Assembly (NCBI GenBank): GCA_040374085.1
Contig: JBEIVB010000045.1
Coordinates: forward strand, 1 to 19,875
Source of the DNA: JBEIVB01 sp040374085
Lineage (GTDB): Bacteria; Bacteroidota; Bacteroidia; UBA4408
Direction: 5' to 3'
DNA length: 19,875 nt
A program made the position numbers and the translations under genes. Every line of letters starts with the position of its first letter. Position 1 is the first letter of the stretch. This document shows, in pieces, positions 7,809-15,604 of the stretch. The notes under the pieces are model-generated. The model saw only the letters and a program-made list of their open reading frames with translations. It searched no databases and was not told the origin of the DNA.

Positions 7809-8579
7809 TTAGTGGTTAAAGAAAAAATAAAGCGGCATGAGGGCAAATAGGCCCGGGATGAGCACTGCAAAGCCATATCCGATGGTGTGGATGATGGGGG
7901 TGTATTTGCGGTGATTGATGCCAAACGTTTGAAAGGCACTTGCAAATCCGTGCCATAAGTGAAATGCAATAGCCAATTGAGCCAAAACATAAAGCACAAC
8001 GGCCCAAGCTTCTTGCTGGAAGCAGGTAACGACAACTTTGTACAAGTCTTTAACAACAACCTCGCGGATGGACATCATTGCTCCTTCAGAGCTTGCCTGA
8101 TTTACATCCAGCGTAGATTGCACTTTGCCATCCGGAGTGTAATATTCAAAATACGATTGTGTGGGCACAGAGCCGAACTTGTATTCGTACCAAAACTGCT
8201 GCATGTGCACAACAATGAACACCAGGATAATGGTTCCTAAAATGCCCATGTTGCGCGAAGACCAAATGGAATTCGACTGAGGATTATTGGCACCGTATCC
8301 CTGAGGGCGAGCAGCCTTATTCTTACGCGTGAGAATCAAACTGGTGAACACGTGTGTAAGAATGAGCAGGTAATTGACGTAAGAAACTATTTTTATCAGT
8401 GGATTGGTGGTCATAAACTTTGCATACGCGTTGAAGGCTAAGCCATCATCGTGTTTGAAAAGCTGCAGATTTCCAATGAGGTGAATCACCAGAAAGGTGC
8501 ACAAAAAGAGACCGGATGCCGCCATGAGCAGCTTTTTGCCGATGGTGGTGGTGAGGAGGGGTTTTGCAGTGTACTTCAT
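7809..8579 (-). CDS. sdhC: succinate dehydrogenase cytochrome b subunit (fused, type B)
   Basis: Membrane anchor of complex II that holds the haem groups and the quinone site. The 256 residues contain five hydrophobic helices, roughly 16-39, 61-83, 113-130, 188-211 and 229-252, as expected for the single-subunit di-haem type in which SdhC and SdhD are fused. Candidate axial haem ligands are His33, His76, His125, His207/His210 and His231. A ~55-residue polar loop between helices 3 and 4 (YEYKFGSVPT onward) is characteristic of the Bacteroidota form. No separate sdhD is present or needed. First gene of the operon; a full TAnnTTTG box lies about 60 nt upstream. Confidence 0.95.
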   Translation of the reverse strand: MKYTAKPLLTTTIGKKLLMAASGLFLCTFLVIHLIGNLQLFKHDDGLAFNAYAKFMTTNPLIKIVSYVNYLLILTHVFTSLILTRKNKAARPQGYGANNPQSNSIWSSRNMGILGTIILVFIVVHMQQFWYEYKFGSVPTQSYFEYYTPDGKVQSTLDVNQASSEGAMMSIREVVVKDLYKVVVTCFQQEAWAVVLYVLAQLAIAFHLWHGFASAFQTFGINHRKYTPIIHTIGYGFAVLIPGLFALMPLYFFFNH

Positions 8580-8639
8580 AGGCGATAGACGAACAGCATG
8601 TTAACAATCAAAACCGAAAAAGGGTTTTGCACGTGGGCA

Positions 8640-8647
8640 CAAAAGTA
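8640..8647 (-). promoter_or_regulatory. candidate -7 box of the sdhCAB operon
   Basis: The minus strand reads TACTTTTG, a full match to TAnnTTTG, about 60 nt upstream of the sdhC ATG, leaving a plausible untranslated leader. A TTTG/TTG -33 element at about 19 nt is not clear. Confidence 0.45.
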
Positions 8648-8708
8648 GAACCTGCGTTGGAAGTATGCAGGTCTAGGATGAAATGGAGAGATGCATTTTT
8701 AACCAACC

Positions 8709-8737
8709 TGCTTATTTAAAAAGGTTACAAATAAGCA
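8709..8737. repeat. inverted repeat in the sdhC / M23 intergenic region
   Basis: TGCTTATTT (8709-8717) is the exact reverse complement of AAATAAGCA (8729-8737), separated by 11 nt. It lies between the two divergent promoters, about 60 nt upstream of the sdh -7 box. It could be an operator for a dimeric regulator or simply a short stem-loop; no known consensus is matched. Confidence 0.4.
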
Positions 8738-8819
8738 AGCGGATGGCGATTGGCCAACAAAAACGGGCTTCTAAAGTCCAAAAAAACGTTAACTAACTGA
8801 AGAGCAGCCTATTGAAAGA

Positions 8820-8851
8820 TTTGTTTTTTCGGAATGATCGATTTACCTTCG
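8820..8851 (+). promoter_or_regulatory. candidate Bacteroidota promoter of the M23 peptidase gene
   Basis: TTTG (8820-8823) is followed after 20 nt by TACCTTCG (8844-8851), which matches TAnnTTTG in 5 of its 6 fixed bases. Spacing fits the -33/-7 arrangement. Transcription would start near 8856, downstream of the ATG at 8834 and just upstream of the ATG at 8879, which supports the latter start. Confidence 0.45.
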
Positions 8852-8878
8852 CGTCGCTTGCAAAAATCGACGTTATAC

Positions 8879-9910
8879 ATGAACCGCATCCTTAGCCTTC
8901 TCCTGTGCCTGTGCCTTCTGGCATCCGGGGGAAACCTGCAGGCCAAGGTGAAATCTGGCGGGAAAAGAAAGGCGGGAAAGACTGCCGTTCGCAAGCATTC
9001 CAGCCGGAGCCGGTCTGCTTATAGGGTGCGCTACCGAAAGTCTTACAAATCTGCACGGAAAGCACCGGCAAGGCCTCAACAGCTGTTTAAGGACACTGCG
9101 AGGCTGCGGTCTTTATTCTCTCCAACGCTTAGTTCGGAAGAAGCCGCTTTCATAGAGGACAACGACGAGGCAATGGGCATGTATGCCGATGATCCAACCT
9201 TCGATGCGTTTGGCCTAGAGGATACCATCAACATCAACCCTTACCGCATAGACCTTTCCAAGCTTACGGATTCAATCTCCATTAGGCTTCAGGATCAAAA
9301 CCAATGCGATTACGTTCACCCTTTCAAAGGAAACGTTACCTCCGGCTTTGGATACCGCTGGGGAAGACCCCACATGGGCTACGACATCGATCTTGAAACA
9401 GGAGACAGCGTGAAGAGTGCGTTTGAAGGCACCGTACGCATTGCGCGCCGAAGCCCTTCGTTTGGCTACGTTGTGATGGTACGCCACAAGAACGGCCTCG
9501 AAACCATTTATGCCCACTTATCCTATCTGGCAGTTCGTCCCGGAGATCATGTCGAAGCCGGTGACTTGGTTGGATTAGGCGGTAACACTGGCCATTCTTT
9601 CGGAAGCCACCTTCACTTCGAAGTGCGGTACAAAGGCATGCCTTTAGACCCATCCCGCCTTATCTCCTTCTCCGACTATTGCCTGCACAAAGATGAAGTC
9701 GTTATTACCAGAGACTGCTTCGACTATTGGTACGGAGGAAAGCACCGGAAAGGCGGCAATCACGTGCGGATTAAGTATTACAGAGCACGTAAAGGTGACT
9801 CATTGTACAGCATTGCCCGGAAACTCGGCACAACAACACGTGTCCTCCAGCGACTAAACAAACTGCGTGGCAAATCCATTGCCAAGGGCAGGTTGTTGCG
9901 CTACGTGTAG
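8879..9910 (+). CDS. M23 (LytM-type) metallopeptidase with C-terminal LysM
   Basis: Secreted peptidoglycan endopeptidase or its inactive scaffold homologue. Numbering from the ATG at 8879 (343 aa): signal peptide MNRILSLLLCLCLLASGG (1-18), a strongly basic low-complexity segment (about 22-66), a linker, the M23 domain (about 145-260) and a C-terminal LysM from about 300 (ARKGDSLYSIARKLGTT). The zinc and catalytic residues are all present: HMGYD (His165, Asp169), AHLS (His213) and HLHFE (His244, His246), so it should be active. The ATG at 8834 is in frame but would put 15 residues before the signal peptide and lies upstream of the likely transcription start. It stands alone, tail to tail with the next gene (8-nt gap). 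Confidence 0.92.
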   Translation: MNRILSLLLCLCLLASGGNLQAKVKSGGKRKAGKTAVRKHSSRSRSAYRVRYRKSYKSARKAPARPQQLFKDTARLRSLFSPTLSSEEAAFIEDNDEAMGMYADDPTFDAFGLEDTININPYRIDLSKLTDSISIRLQDQNQCDYVHPFKGNVTSGFGYRWGRPHMGYDIDLETGDSVKSAFEGTVRIARRSPSFGYVVMVRHKNGLETIYAHLSYLAVRPGDHVEAGDLVGLGGNTGHSFGSHLHFEVRYKGMPLDPSRLISFSDYCLHKDEVVITRDCFDYWYGGKHRKGGNHVRIKYYRARKGDSLYSIARKLGTTTRVLQRLNKLRGKSIAKGRLLRYV

Positions 9911-9918
9911 GTCCTCTC

Positions 9919-10338
9919 TCAATTGAATACTTGAAGGTTAAAACCATCCCAACCGGTTTGGTATTGCAGCAATGGCCTATTGGCAGGCCCTTTGGCAACC
10001 GATCCATCGGTAAGCACAAACTCAGAGCCGCAGCACGTATCTTTTGCCATGATTTGGGTATTGTTTACTGAAACCCGGCAAAAATCAGCCACTTGAAACG
10101 GGCAATGACGATCGAAAGCCAGGAACTCGTCGTTCGATTTTCGGTAGACAATGATTCCTCTGGACCCGCCGGTTACATAAACCCAGCCCCCCGGCACATT
10201 CAACTTGTTGAACTGGGGATCTGAAGGGCTAATGGTAAAATTTACACGTACGTAGGGGACGTAGGGCTCGTTGCTTTTCTTGCACGAAAACAGGCAAACC
10301 GCCGCTCCGAGAAGAAGAGTAAAAAAAAGAGTGCGCAT
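9919..10338 (-). CDS. Rieske-fold-like lipoprotein with altered cluster ligands
   Basis: Small exported lipoprotein (139 aa). The signal peptide MRTLFFTLLLGAAVCLFSC ends in a lipobox with Cys19. An in-frame ATG at 10413 would add 25 polar residues before it and lies upstream of the promoter-like box, so 10338 is used. The mature part follows the Rieske layout: GGWVYVTGG, FLAFDRHCPFQ (72-82), then CCGSEFVLTDGS (102-113) and GPANRPLLQY (117-126). The last two correspond to the cluster-loop GS-x-F and the 'GPA..PL' motif of Rieske domains. However, the CxH and CxxH ligand pairs are not intact: on my alignment the two His positions are Cys79 and Cys103, and the two Cys positions are Arg77 and Asp100. 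Whether it binds any cluster is therefore open. No partner oxidoreductase is adjacent. Confidence 0.75.
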   Translation of the reverse strand: MRTLFFTLLLGAAVCLFSCKKSNEPYVPYVRVNFTISPSDPQFNKLNVPGGWVYVTGGSRGIIVYRKSNDEFLAFDRHCPFQVADFCRVSVNNTQIMAKDTCCGSEFVLTDGSVAKGPANRPLLQYQTGWDGFNLQVFN

Positions 10339-10352
10339 AATTTTCAACTCCC

Positions 10353-10360
10353 CAAAACTA
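10353..10360 (-). promoter_or_regulatory. candidate -7 box of the Rieske-like lipoprotein gene
   Basis: The minus strand reads TAGTTTTG, a full TAnnTTTG match, 14 nt upstream of the ATG at 10338 and downstream of the alternative ATG at 10413. It therefore also supports the shorter gene. No clear -33 element. Confidence 0.4.
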
Positions 10361-10505
10361 CATGAATTTGTCCGTTGAAGGTGGGAACGAGGAGCAAATA
10401 GAATCGGTTGCATTTCTCAATCCTTCAGCGGCGATCATCAAAGATCGATAGTGCAAGGCACGTATACTTCCGCAGAGAGCGGCACATCGAAACGGAAGAA
10501 AATGG

Positions 10506-11273
10506 TTACGTAATCATGCGCGGATACAACACCGGCCGGCTGGGAGCAGCATCGTTTCGTATGTTCATCACCTGCATGTGGAGCAGGTAAAGGCCATCGG
10601 GAATTGCATTCGGTACATATATAAACTCTGTTATGAAAGCATTTCTGCGAGGGGCATGAGGCCACTGCCAAAAGGCCTTGTGTGCGAGGAGTGCACCCGA
10701 GTCCACTTCTTTATCCACAGAAGGCAGGTCAACCAACAAGTGACGCACTCCGAGCCTTGCCAACTCGGCGCAAATAGCCGGATCTAAATAAGGAGGATTG
10801 GTGTTTGAGTATTTGCGGGTACGCTTACCCTCTTCGTTCGGCAGCGTGCGCAGCACAAGGGCATCTATCCCCTCCGAAAAAGAGGCCCAAGGAATTTGGT
10901 GAAACGCAATGCATTGATCGCCTCCGACCGGTTCTGGCCGAGCGCTCACCACCAATGCCTCGCACCAAGAGGGCCGAAAGCATAGACTTATGGGCAACTC
11001 CTCGGCCACAATATGACCCAAGGACTCGGTGTGGGTAGCATGTGCGTGGGGGTTGAAGGCGAGATTGTTGAAGTTAACGGAAGCTCCACGAGAGACCGAA
11101 CCGACCCATTCGCCCATTTGCACCGGTTCCACCTTGGGCGCATCCAAATACCACGCAACGGGATTGTGTTCAGAGCCTTCGAGAGGAATCGAAAGGTCTG
11201 TGGGTTCGAAGAGATTGTAGGTTCTCCCGCTTGGCGGAAACATCCAGGGGCCGGGTATAGCAGATTCTTCCAT
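10506..11273 (-). CDS. cyclase-family metal-dependent hydrolase (kynurenine-formamidase-like)
   Basis: Member of the bacterial 'cyclase' family, whose characterised enzymes include N-formylkynurenine formamidase (KynB) and other amide or lactone hydrolases. The 255-residue length is in range. The metal-binding signature is visible as HAHATHTESLGH (76-87), which aligns with the family's H-x-[GN]-T-H-x-[DE]-x3-H. The preceding WVGSVSRGASVNFNNLAFNPH and the C-terminal SRPVLYP are typical of the Bacteroidota branch. Cytoplasmic, no signal peptide. The gene stands 167 nt upstream of the lipoprotein gene and diverges from ftsX across 63 nt. Apart from a possible kynurenine-type aminotransferase at 13350, no kynurenine-pathway genes are visible, so the substrate is undetermined. 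Confidence 0.87.
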   Translation of the reverse strand: MEESAIPGPWMFPPSGRTYNLFEPTDLSIPLEGSEHNPVAWYLDAPKVEPVQMGEWVGSVSRGASVNFNNLAFNPHAHATHTESLGHIVAEELPISLCFRPSWCEALVVSARPEPVGGDQCIAFHQIPWASFSEGIDALVLRTLPNEEGKRTRKYSNTNPPYLDPAICAELARLGVRHLLVDLPSVDKEVDSGALLAHKAFWQWPHAPRRNAFITEFIYVPNAIPDGLYLLHMQVMNIRNDAAPSRPVLYPRMIT

Positions 11274-11336
11274 GGTGCATTTTTTTGAGCCCTAAACACT
11301 TTTTTACTCGGCTCAGGCCTGCAAATTTCTACTTTT

Positions 11337-12224
11337 ATGCCCATGTCAGGAGCAGGAAATTCCAGCGCCAAACCTTTTTGGCGTCAGCGAGGCAACATTT
11401 CAGTGGTGATGAGCATGAGCTTGGTCCTCTTGATGATGGGCATTGTTTGGACCTTGGTTGCCCTTGCGGGGCAAACGAGGAAAAGCTTGCAAGAAGCAAT
11501 TGGCGTGGTGGCGGTATTGAAAGAGGGCACATCTCCTGTTCAGGCCCTATCGCTGAAAAGCAAATTAAACCGTTTGTCGGGGGTTGCCGGTGTTCATTAT
11601 GTACCGGCCGATGTTGCCGCTCGACAATTGCAAGAAGAGCTCGGAGAGGATTTTATAACCTTTATTGGATACAACCCTCTGCTCTCCACCCTGGAGATTC
11701 GTATGAGCGGGGAATCGGCTTCTGCCGATGGATTAAGAGAAATAGCCGAATCGCTCAAGGCTTTTCCTGAAATCAAAGAGACCAGAATTCAAGAGGATGT
11801 AGCAGAGGCCTTGGATTCTGTACTAAAAAAAATCGGGCTAGGAGTCTTGGCCTTCGCAGGCCTTCTGGGGGTATTGTGCGTTACGTTAATTCACCAGTCG
11901 ATCCGCATCTCCATTTTTTCACAACGATTTGGCATAAAAACCATGCAGCTGGTGGGAGCCACCACCGCTTACATTCGCCAGCCATTTTTGCGCACGGCTA
12001 TGGTCCAGGGGTTCATGTCTGCCCTTTGCGCAGGGCTTATGATGACCGGCATTCTGGCAGCGCTAAACAGCCCTTTACCTGAAATTGGGAGCCTTCTCAA
12101 CGTCACTTTTTTGATGCAAGCCTTCGGAATGATGCTGGCTCTTGGCATCTGCATTTCCATTGCATCTACCTGGGTTGCTGTTGGAACCTACCTAAGAAAA
12201 GAATCTGTTTTCCTTTATCAATAA
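11337..12224 (+). CDS. ftsX: cell-division ABC-transporter-like permease FtsX
   Basis: FtsX works with the ATPase FtsE at the divisome and couples division to peptidoglycan hydrolase activation. The 295 residues show the FtsX topology: a short cytoplasmic N-terminus ending WRQRGN, TM1 (about 22-44), an extracytoplasmic domain (about 45-165), then TM2 (about 166-190), TM3 (about 223-245) and TM4 (about 257-283). The RISIFSQRFGIKTMQLVGATTAYIR segment is family-typical. ATG codons at 11337 and 11343 are both in frame; TACTTTTA (11330-11337), close to the -7 consensus, overlaps the first ATG and makes the second plausible. ftsE is not adjacent, which is usual in Bacteroidota. It leads an operon with DUF3098 and uppP. 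Confidence 0.93.
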   Translation: MPMSGAGNSSAKPFWRQRGNISVVMSMSLVLLMMGIVWTLVALAGQTRKSLQEAIGVVAVLKEGTSPVQALSLKSKLNRLSGVAGVHYVPADVAARQLQEELGEDFITFIGYNPLLSTLEIRMSGESASADGLREIAESLKAFPEIKETRIQEDVAEALDSVLKKIGLGVLAFAGLLGVLCVTLIHQSIRISIFSQRFGIKTMQLVGATTAYIRQPFLRTAMVQGFMSALCAGLMMTGILAALNSPLPEIGSLLNVTFLMQAFGMMLALGICISIASTWVAVGTYLRKESVFLYQ

Positions 12225-12229
12225 ACCCC

Positions 12230-12508
12230 ATGCAACGAAACAACCGTGCCTCCGTGCGTGAGAGCAACCCAAACAATGCCCCAAACCAGTTTGTTTTTGG
12301 GAAAGAAAATTATAAGTGGATGCTTATTGGATTGGTCATCATTTTTACAGGCTATGTAATGATGATTGGCGGTGGATCGGAAGATCCAAACCAATTCAGC
12401 GATGCCCTGTTCAACACCCAAAGACTTACAGTTGCTCCGGTATGCATACTTTTGGGTTTTGTGGTGGAGATATTTGCTATTTTCAGGAAACCAAAAGGCG
12501 AATCATAA
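12230..12508 (+). CDS. DUF3098 small membrane protein
   Basis: A 92-residue inner-membrane protein of unknown function, characteristic of Bacteroidota. A polar N-terminus (QFVFGKENYKWMLIG) leads into TM1 (about 30-47), a short loop (DPNQFSDALFNTQRL) and TM2 (about 67-86), with a basic C-terminal tail. The NFVFGKENYK-like entry to TM1 is the recognisable family feature. It starts 5 nt after ftsX and is followed 26 nt later by uppP. This order recurs across the phylum and hints at a cell-envelope or division role, which remains inference. Confidence 0.92.
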   Translation: MQRNNRASVRESNPNNAPNQFVFGKENYKWMLIGLVIIFTGYVMMIGGGSEDPNQFSDALFNTQRLTVAPVCILLGFVVEIFAIFRKPKGES

Positions 12509-12534
12509 CCTACTCATCTTACATCTGATTCTAC

Positions 12535-13341
12535 TTGGACGCCATTCAAGCCATCCTGCTTGCCATTATTGAAGGCATCACGGAGTTCCTGCCCATTTCC
12601 TCTACTGGCCACATGGTATTGGGTTCTTCCTTGATGGGCATAGCTTCAGACCCATTTGTAAAGCTGTTTACCGTTGCCATTCAATTTGGTGCTATCCTTT
12701 CGGTATTGGTGTTGTATGCTCCGCGTTTTTTAAAGAGCATTAAGTTTTACATGATATTGCTTATAGCCTTTATTCCTGCAGCTATAGCCGGGAAACTGTT
12801 CAACGACTTAATTGACCAATTGCTGGAAAGCGTAACCACCATTGGCATTACCCTTTTGGTGGGTGGGGTTGTGTTGGTTTACATAGATCGTTGGCTGGAA
12901 AAAGGTGTAAAACAGAGTTCAGGCGACGAAGATGCCTCGATACCGACTCCCAAGAAAGCCTTTGTGATTGGAATGTTCCAATGCATAGCCATGATTCCGG
13001 GGGTGAGCCGATCTGCCGCCACCATCATCGGTGGACTGGTTCAGGGATTAAACAGAAAGCAAGCAGCGGAATTTTCTTTCTTTCTGGCAGTTCCCACCAT
13101 GCTGGCCGCAACGGTTTACAAACTGTTTTCCTATTGGAAATCAGGCCAAACAATTACCTCGCACGAATGGATGATGTTGGGCCTTGGAAATGTGGTGGCA
13201 TTTTTGGTTGCAATGGCTGCCATTAAAGCATTCATCGGACTGCTCACCCGCAATGGATTCAAATGGTTTGGATATTACCGAATTGCTGTCGGACTGATCA
13301 TACTGATTCTTCAATCGGTTTACAACCTTAGTATAATTTAA
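12535..13341 (+). CDS. uppP: undecaprenyl-diphosphatase UppP (BacA), TTG start
   Basis: Integral membrane enzyme that dephosphorylates undecaprenyl diphosphate to recycle the lipid carrier for peptidoglycan and polysaccharide synthesis; overexpression gives bacitracin resistance in other bacteria. The 268 residues contain both catalytic motifs: EGITEFLPISSTGHMVL (13-29, Glu13, Glu17) and PGVSRSAATIIGGL (155-168, Arg159). About eight hydrophobic helices are visible. The first codon is TTG: the text runs TACTTGGACGCC, and the family alignment (MDxIQAIxLxIxEGxTEFLPISSTGH) begins exactly there, with no ATG upstream that keeps the frame. Third gene of the ftsX operon, 8 nt before the aminotransferase gene. 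Confidence 0.95.
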   Translation: MDAIQAILLAIIEGITEFLPISSTGHMVLGSSLMGIASDPFVKLFTVAIQFGAILSVLVLYAPRFLKSIKFYMILLIAFIPAAIAGKLFNDLIDQLLESVTTIGITLLVGGVVLVYIDRWLEKGVKQSSGDEDASIPTPKKAFVIGMFQCIAMIPGVSRSAATIIGGLVQGLNRKQAAEFSFFLAVPTMLAATVYKLFSYWKSGQTITSHEWMMLGLGNVVAFLVAMAAIKAFIGLLTRNGFKWFGYYRIAVGLIILILQSVYNLSII

Positions 13342-13349
13342 CAGCGGGT

Positions 13350-14504
13350 ATGGAAACATCTGTTGCCATCACCTCGAAGCTGCCGGCTGCCGGCACTACC
13401 ATATTTTCCGTGATGACCGCTTTGGCTCAGCAGCACAAGGCGTTGAACTTAGCCCAAGGTTTTCCCGAGGAGGATTGCGCCAATGATTTGAAAGCCCTGG
13501 TAACCCGATACATGCGCAAGGGATTAAACCAATACGCCCCCATGCCCGGCGTGATGAAACTCAGGGAAGCCATCTCTGAAAAAACCCAGAGACTGTACTC
13601 CGGAAACTACCATCCGGAAACAGAGGTAACCGTTACCGCTGGTGCCACGCAAGCCCTTTTTACTGCGATTGCTGCCTTTGTGCGCGAAGGAGATGAGGTA
13701 ATCGTGTTTGAGCCGTGTTACGATTCTTATGTGCCTGCAATTGAGTTAAATGGTGGCAAAGCCGTTTTTACCCAACTGAAGCTGCCGGGCTATTCGCCTG
13801 ATTGGGATGAGGTAAAAAAACTGATCAAGCGGCAAACCCGGATGATCATCATCAACACCCCAAACAACCCTGCCGGAAGCGTTTGGACTGCTGCCGACAT
13901 GTCAAAGTTGGAAAAGCTCACGCGTAATACCGACATCATCATACTCAGCGACGAGGTATATGAGCATATGGTGTTCGACGGTATAGAACATCAAAGCATC
14001 GCGCGCTATCCGAAACTGGCGGAACGCAGCTTAATCGTCTCCTCATTTGGCAAAACCTTCCATCAAACCGGATGGAAAATTGGTTATTGCTTGGCTCCGG
14101 AGCGCATCATGGCAGAGTTCAGAAAAGCCCATCAGTTTGTAGTTTTCTCTGTACATCATCCGGCTCAATGGGCGTTGGCAGATTTTCTAGCCAGCCAAAG
14201 GCCGGAATCCACGCTTCCCGAATATTATCAAAAAAAACGCGACTTGTTTCGAAGTTTGATTCAAGGTTCAAAGTGGGAAATTTTACCTTGTCAAGGCACC
14301 TATTTTCAACTCCTCAGGTATGCTGACATCTCGGATGAAAAAGATGTAGCCTTTGCTCACAGAATGGTGGTGGAAAAAGGCCTTGCGGCCATTCCTGTAT
14401 CGGTCTTTTACCACAAACCTGTAGACAAAAAAGTGCTGAGATTTTGTTTCGCAAAGAACGACGAAACCCTCGAAAAAGCTGCACATATTCTGCATTCCTT
14501 TTAA
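13350..14504 (+). CDS. PLP-dependent aminotransferase, methionine/kynurenine type (YbdL-like)
   Basis: Fold-type I class I/II aminotransferase. Closest in feel to the methionine aminotransferase / glutamine transaminase K group, acting on methionine, aromatic amino acids or kynurenine. In the 384 residues: NLAQGFPEED (33-42, family-specific), NQYAPMPG (60-67), PNNPAG (171-176, Asn173), SDEVYEH (200-206, Asp201 for the pyridine N and Tyr204), the Schiff-base lysine SSFGKTFHQTGWK (Lys235) and a C-terminal LRFCFAK with the carboxylate-binding Arg. Cytoplasmic. It follows uppP by 8 nt and precedes the MscS gene by 11 nt, so it is co-transcribed with envelope genes without an obvious metabolic link. 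The exact substrate is not determinable. Confidence 0.9.
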   Translation: METSVAITSKLPAAGTTIFSVMTALAQQHKALNLAQGFPEEDCANDLKALVTRYMRKGLNQYAPMPGVMKLREAISEKTQRLYSGNYHPETEVTVTAGATQALFTAIAAFVREGDEVIVFEPCYDSYVPAIELNGGKAVFTQLKLPGYSPDWDEVKKLIKRQTRMIIINTPNNPAGSVWTAADMSKLEKLTRNTDIIILSDEVYEHMVFDGIEHQSIARYPKLAERSLIVSSFGKTFHQTGWKIGYCLAPERIMAEFRKAHQFVVFSVHHPAQWALADFLASQRPESTLPEYYQKKRDLFRSLIQGSKWEILPCQGTYFQLLRYADISDEKDVAFAHRMVVEKGLAAIPVSVFYHKPVDKKVLRFCFAKNDETLEKAAHILHSF

Positions 14505-14515
14505 TTCCATCACTC

Positions 14516-15604
14516 ATGGAATCTACTCTTACCCGCACCTTCTTGGACAATACCCTAGAGCAGTATCTGATTTTTGCTGCCATTTTGCTGTCCGGACTGC
14601 TTCTTAAACGGGTTATATCATGGGTTTTTACCCGAATCATTTATAGGATATTCCGAAAGTTTAGCCGCGAGGTTGGCTTTGCTAAACTCATGGAATTGTT
14701 GAAAAAACCATTCGGAACGTTCATTTCCATCCTTACCATTTATGCTGCCTTTATGCAGCTCCATTTCCCAGAAAGCTGGCACCTAGCCGATCGATCCAGC
14801 TTGGGTATACGTCTTTCACTTTATAAAGGAACGCAAGTTGCTCTTGTTTTTTCATTCACATGGATTGTTTTGAGGATGGCCGATTTTGTTGGGTTGGTGA
14901 TGGTCGATCGGGTGAAAAAATCGGGCAGTTTGCTTGACCCTCAAATCATTCCATTTATCAAAGAGGCTACTAAGATTATACTCTCTCTGGTAAGCATTTT
15001 CTTTATACTGGGAGCCTTGTTTAACCTAGACATTACCTCGTTGATTGCCGGTTTGGGTATAGGTGGTTTGGCGTTTGCACTGGCAGCCAAGGAGAGTCTA
15101 GAAAATCTCCTAGGATCCTTCACCATTTTTCTGGATAAGCCATTTCATGTAGGCGACATCATCGAAACCTCGGGGGTAAAAGGAACCGTTGAACACATTG
15201 GGTTTCGAAGCACTAGGGTGCGTACCATGGAGAACAGTCTGATTACCATTCCCAATAAAAAAATGGTGGATGGGGTTCTGGATAACCTCAGCCTCCGCAA
15301 CCAGGAGCGTCAACGCATGACCTTTGCATTCGATCATGGAGCTTCAATTGCTGCTTACCATGGATGTGCAGCCGCATTGGATGCTTATCTGAAAAAGCAT
15401 CCCAAAATAAAACCGAATGCTGCAGCCTCTCTTTATGAGGTTAACGCGCAAGGAGGCATAGACATCGTTTGTCTATTTTTTGTTTTGTCTACCGACTGGG
15501 AAACCGTGGCCTCTGTTCGATCCGATGTTTGTCAAAAAATGCTCGAAGAGGCAAGGAAACTTGGAGTGGCCTTCTTCACAGGACAAAACCAAGCCCATGG
15601 CTAA
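14516..15604 (+). CDS. MscS-family mechanosensitive ion channel
   Basis: Small-conductance mechanosensitive channel that releases solutes during hypo-osmotic shock. Starting at the ATG at 14516 (362 aa) gives MESTLTRTFLDN and avoids overlapping the aminotransferase; an in-frame start at 14444 lies inside that gene and is rejected. The first three helices fall in the N-terminal half. The pore helix is the Gly/Ala-rich LIAGLGIGGLAFALAAKESL, followed by the beta domain hallmark LGSFTIFLDKPFHVGDIIE, then GTVEHIGFRSTRVRTMENS and IPNKKMVDG. The C-terminal alpha/beta domain is complete. Its stop overlaps the rnhA start by 8 nt, so the two are translationally coupled. Confidence 0.93.
   Translation: MESTLTRTFLDNTLEQYLIFAAILLSGLLLKRVISWVFTRIIYRIFRKFSREVGFAKLMELLKKPFGTFISILTIYAAFMQLHFPESWHLADRSSLGIRLSLYKGTQVALVFSFTWIVLRMADFVGLVMVDRVKKSGSLLDPQIIPFIKEATKIILSLVSIFFILGALFNLDITSLIAGLGIGGLAFALAAKESLENLLGSFTIFLDKPFHVGDIIETSGVKGTVEHIGFRSTRVRTMENSLITIPNKKMVDGVLDNLSLRNQERQRMTFAFDHGASIAAYHGCAAALDAYLKKHPKIKPNAAASLYEVNAQGGIDIVCLFFVLSTDWETVASVRSDVCQKMLEEARKLGVAFFTGQNQAHG

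Larger units (their letters stand above)
8580..8878. other. divergent intergenic region between sdhC and the M23 peptidase gene
   Basis: About 300 bases without a convincing gene. It contains the candidate sdhC promoter (minus), the candidate promoter of the peptidase gene (plus), and an inverted repeat between them; each is listed separately. The open frame entering from an ATG at 8834 is judged to be a 5' extension of the peptidase frame. Nothing resembling a tRNA or riboswitch is seen. Confidence 0.6.

Noticed and set aside
10438..10671. 77-codon minus-strand frame overlapping the cyclase 3' end, considered as a frameshifted cyclase tail
   Set aside because: The cyclase already ends in the normal family tail (SRPVLYP), so no frameshift is needed; the alternative frame is Cys-rich and unlike any family.
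11271..11770. Overlapping plus-strand frame starting at 11285 ahead of ftsX
   Set aside because: It is out of frame with ftsX, covers the divergent promoter and the ftsX start, and has no family features.
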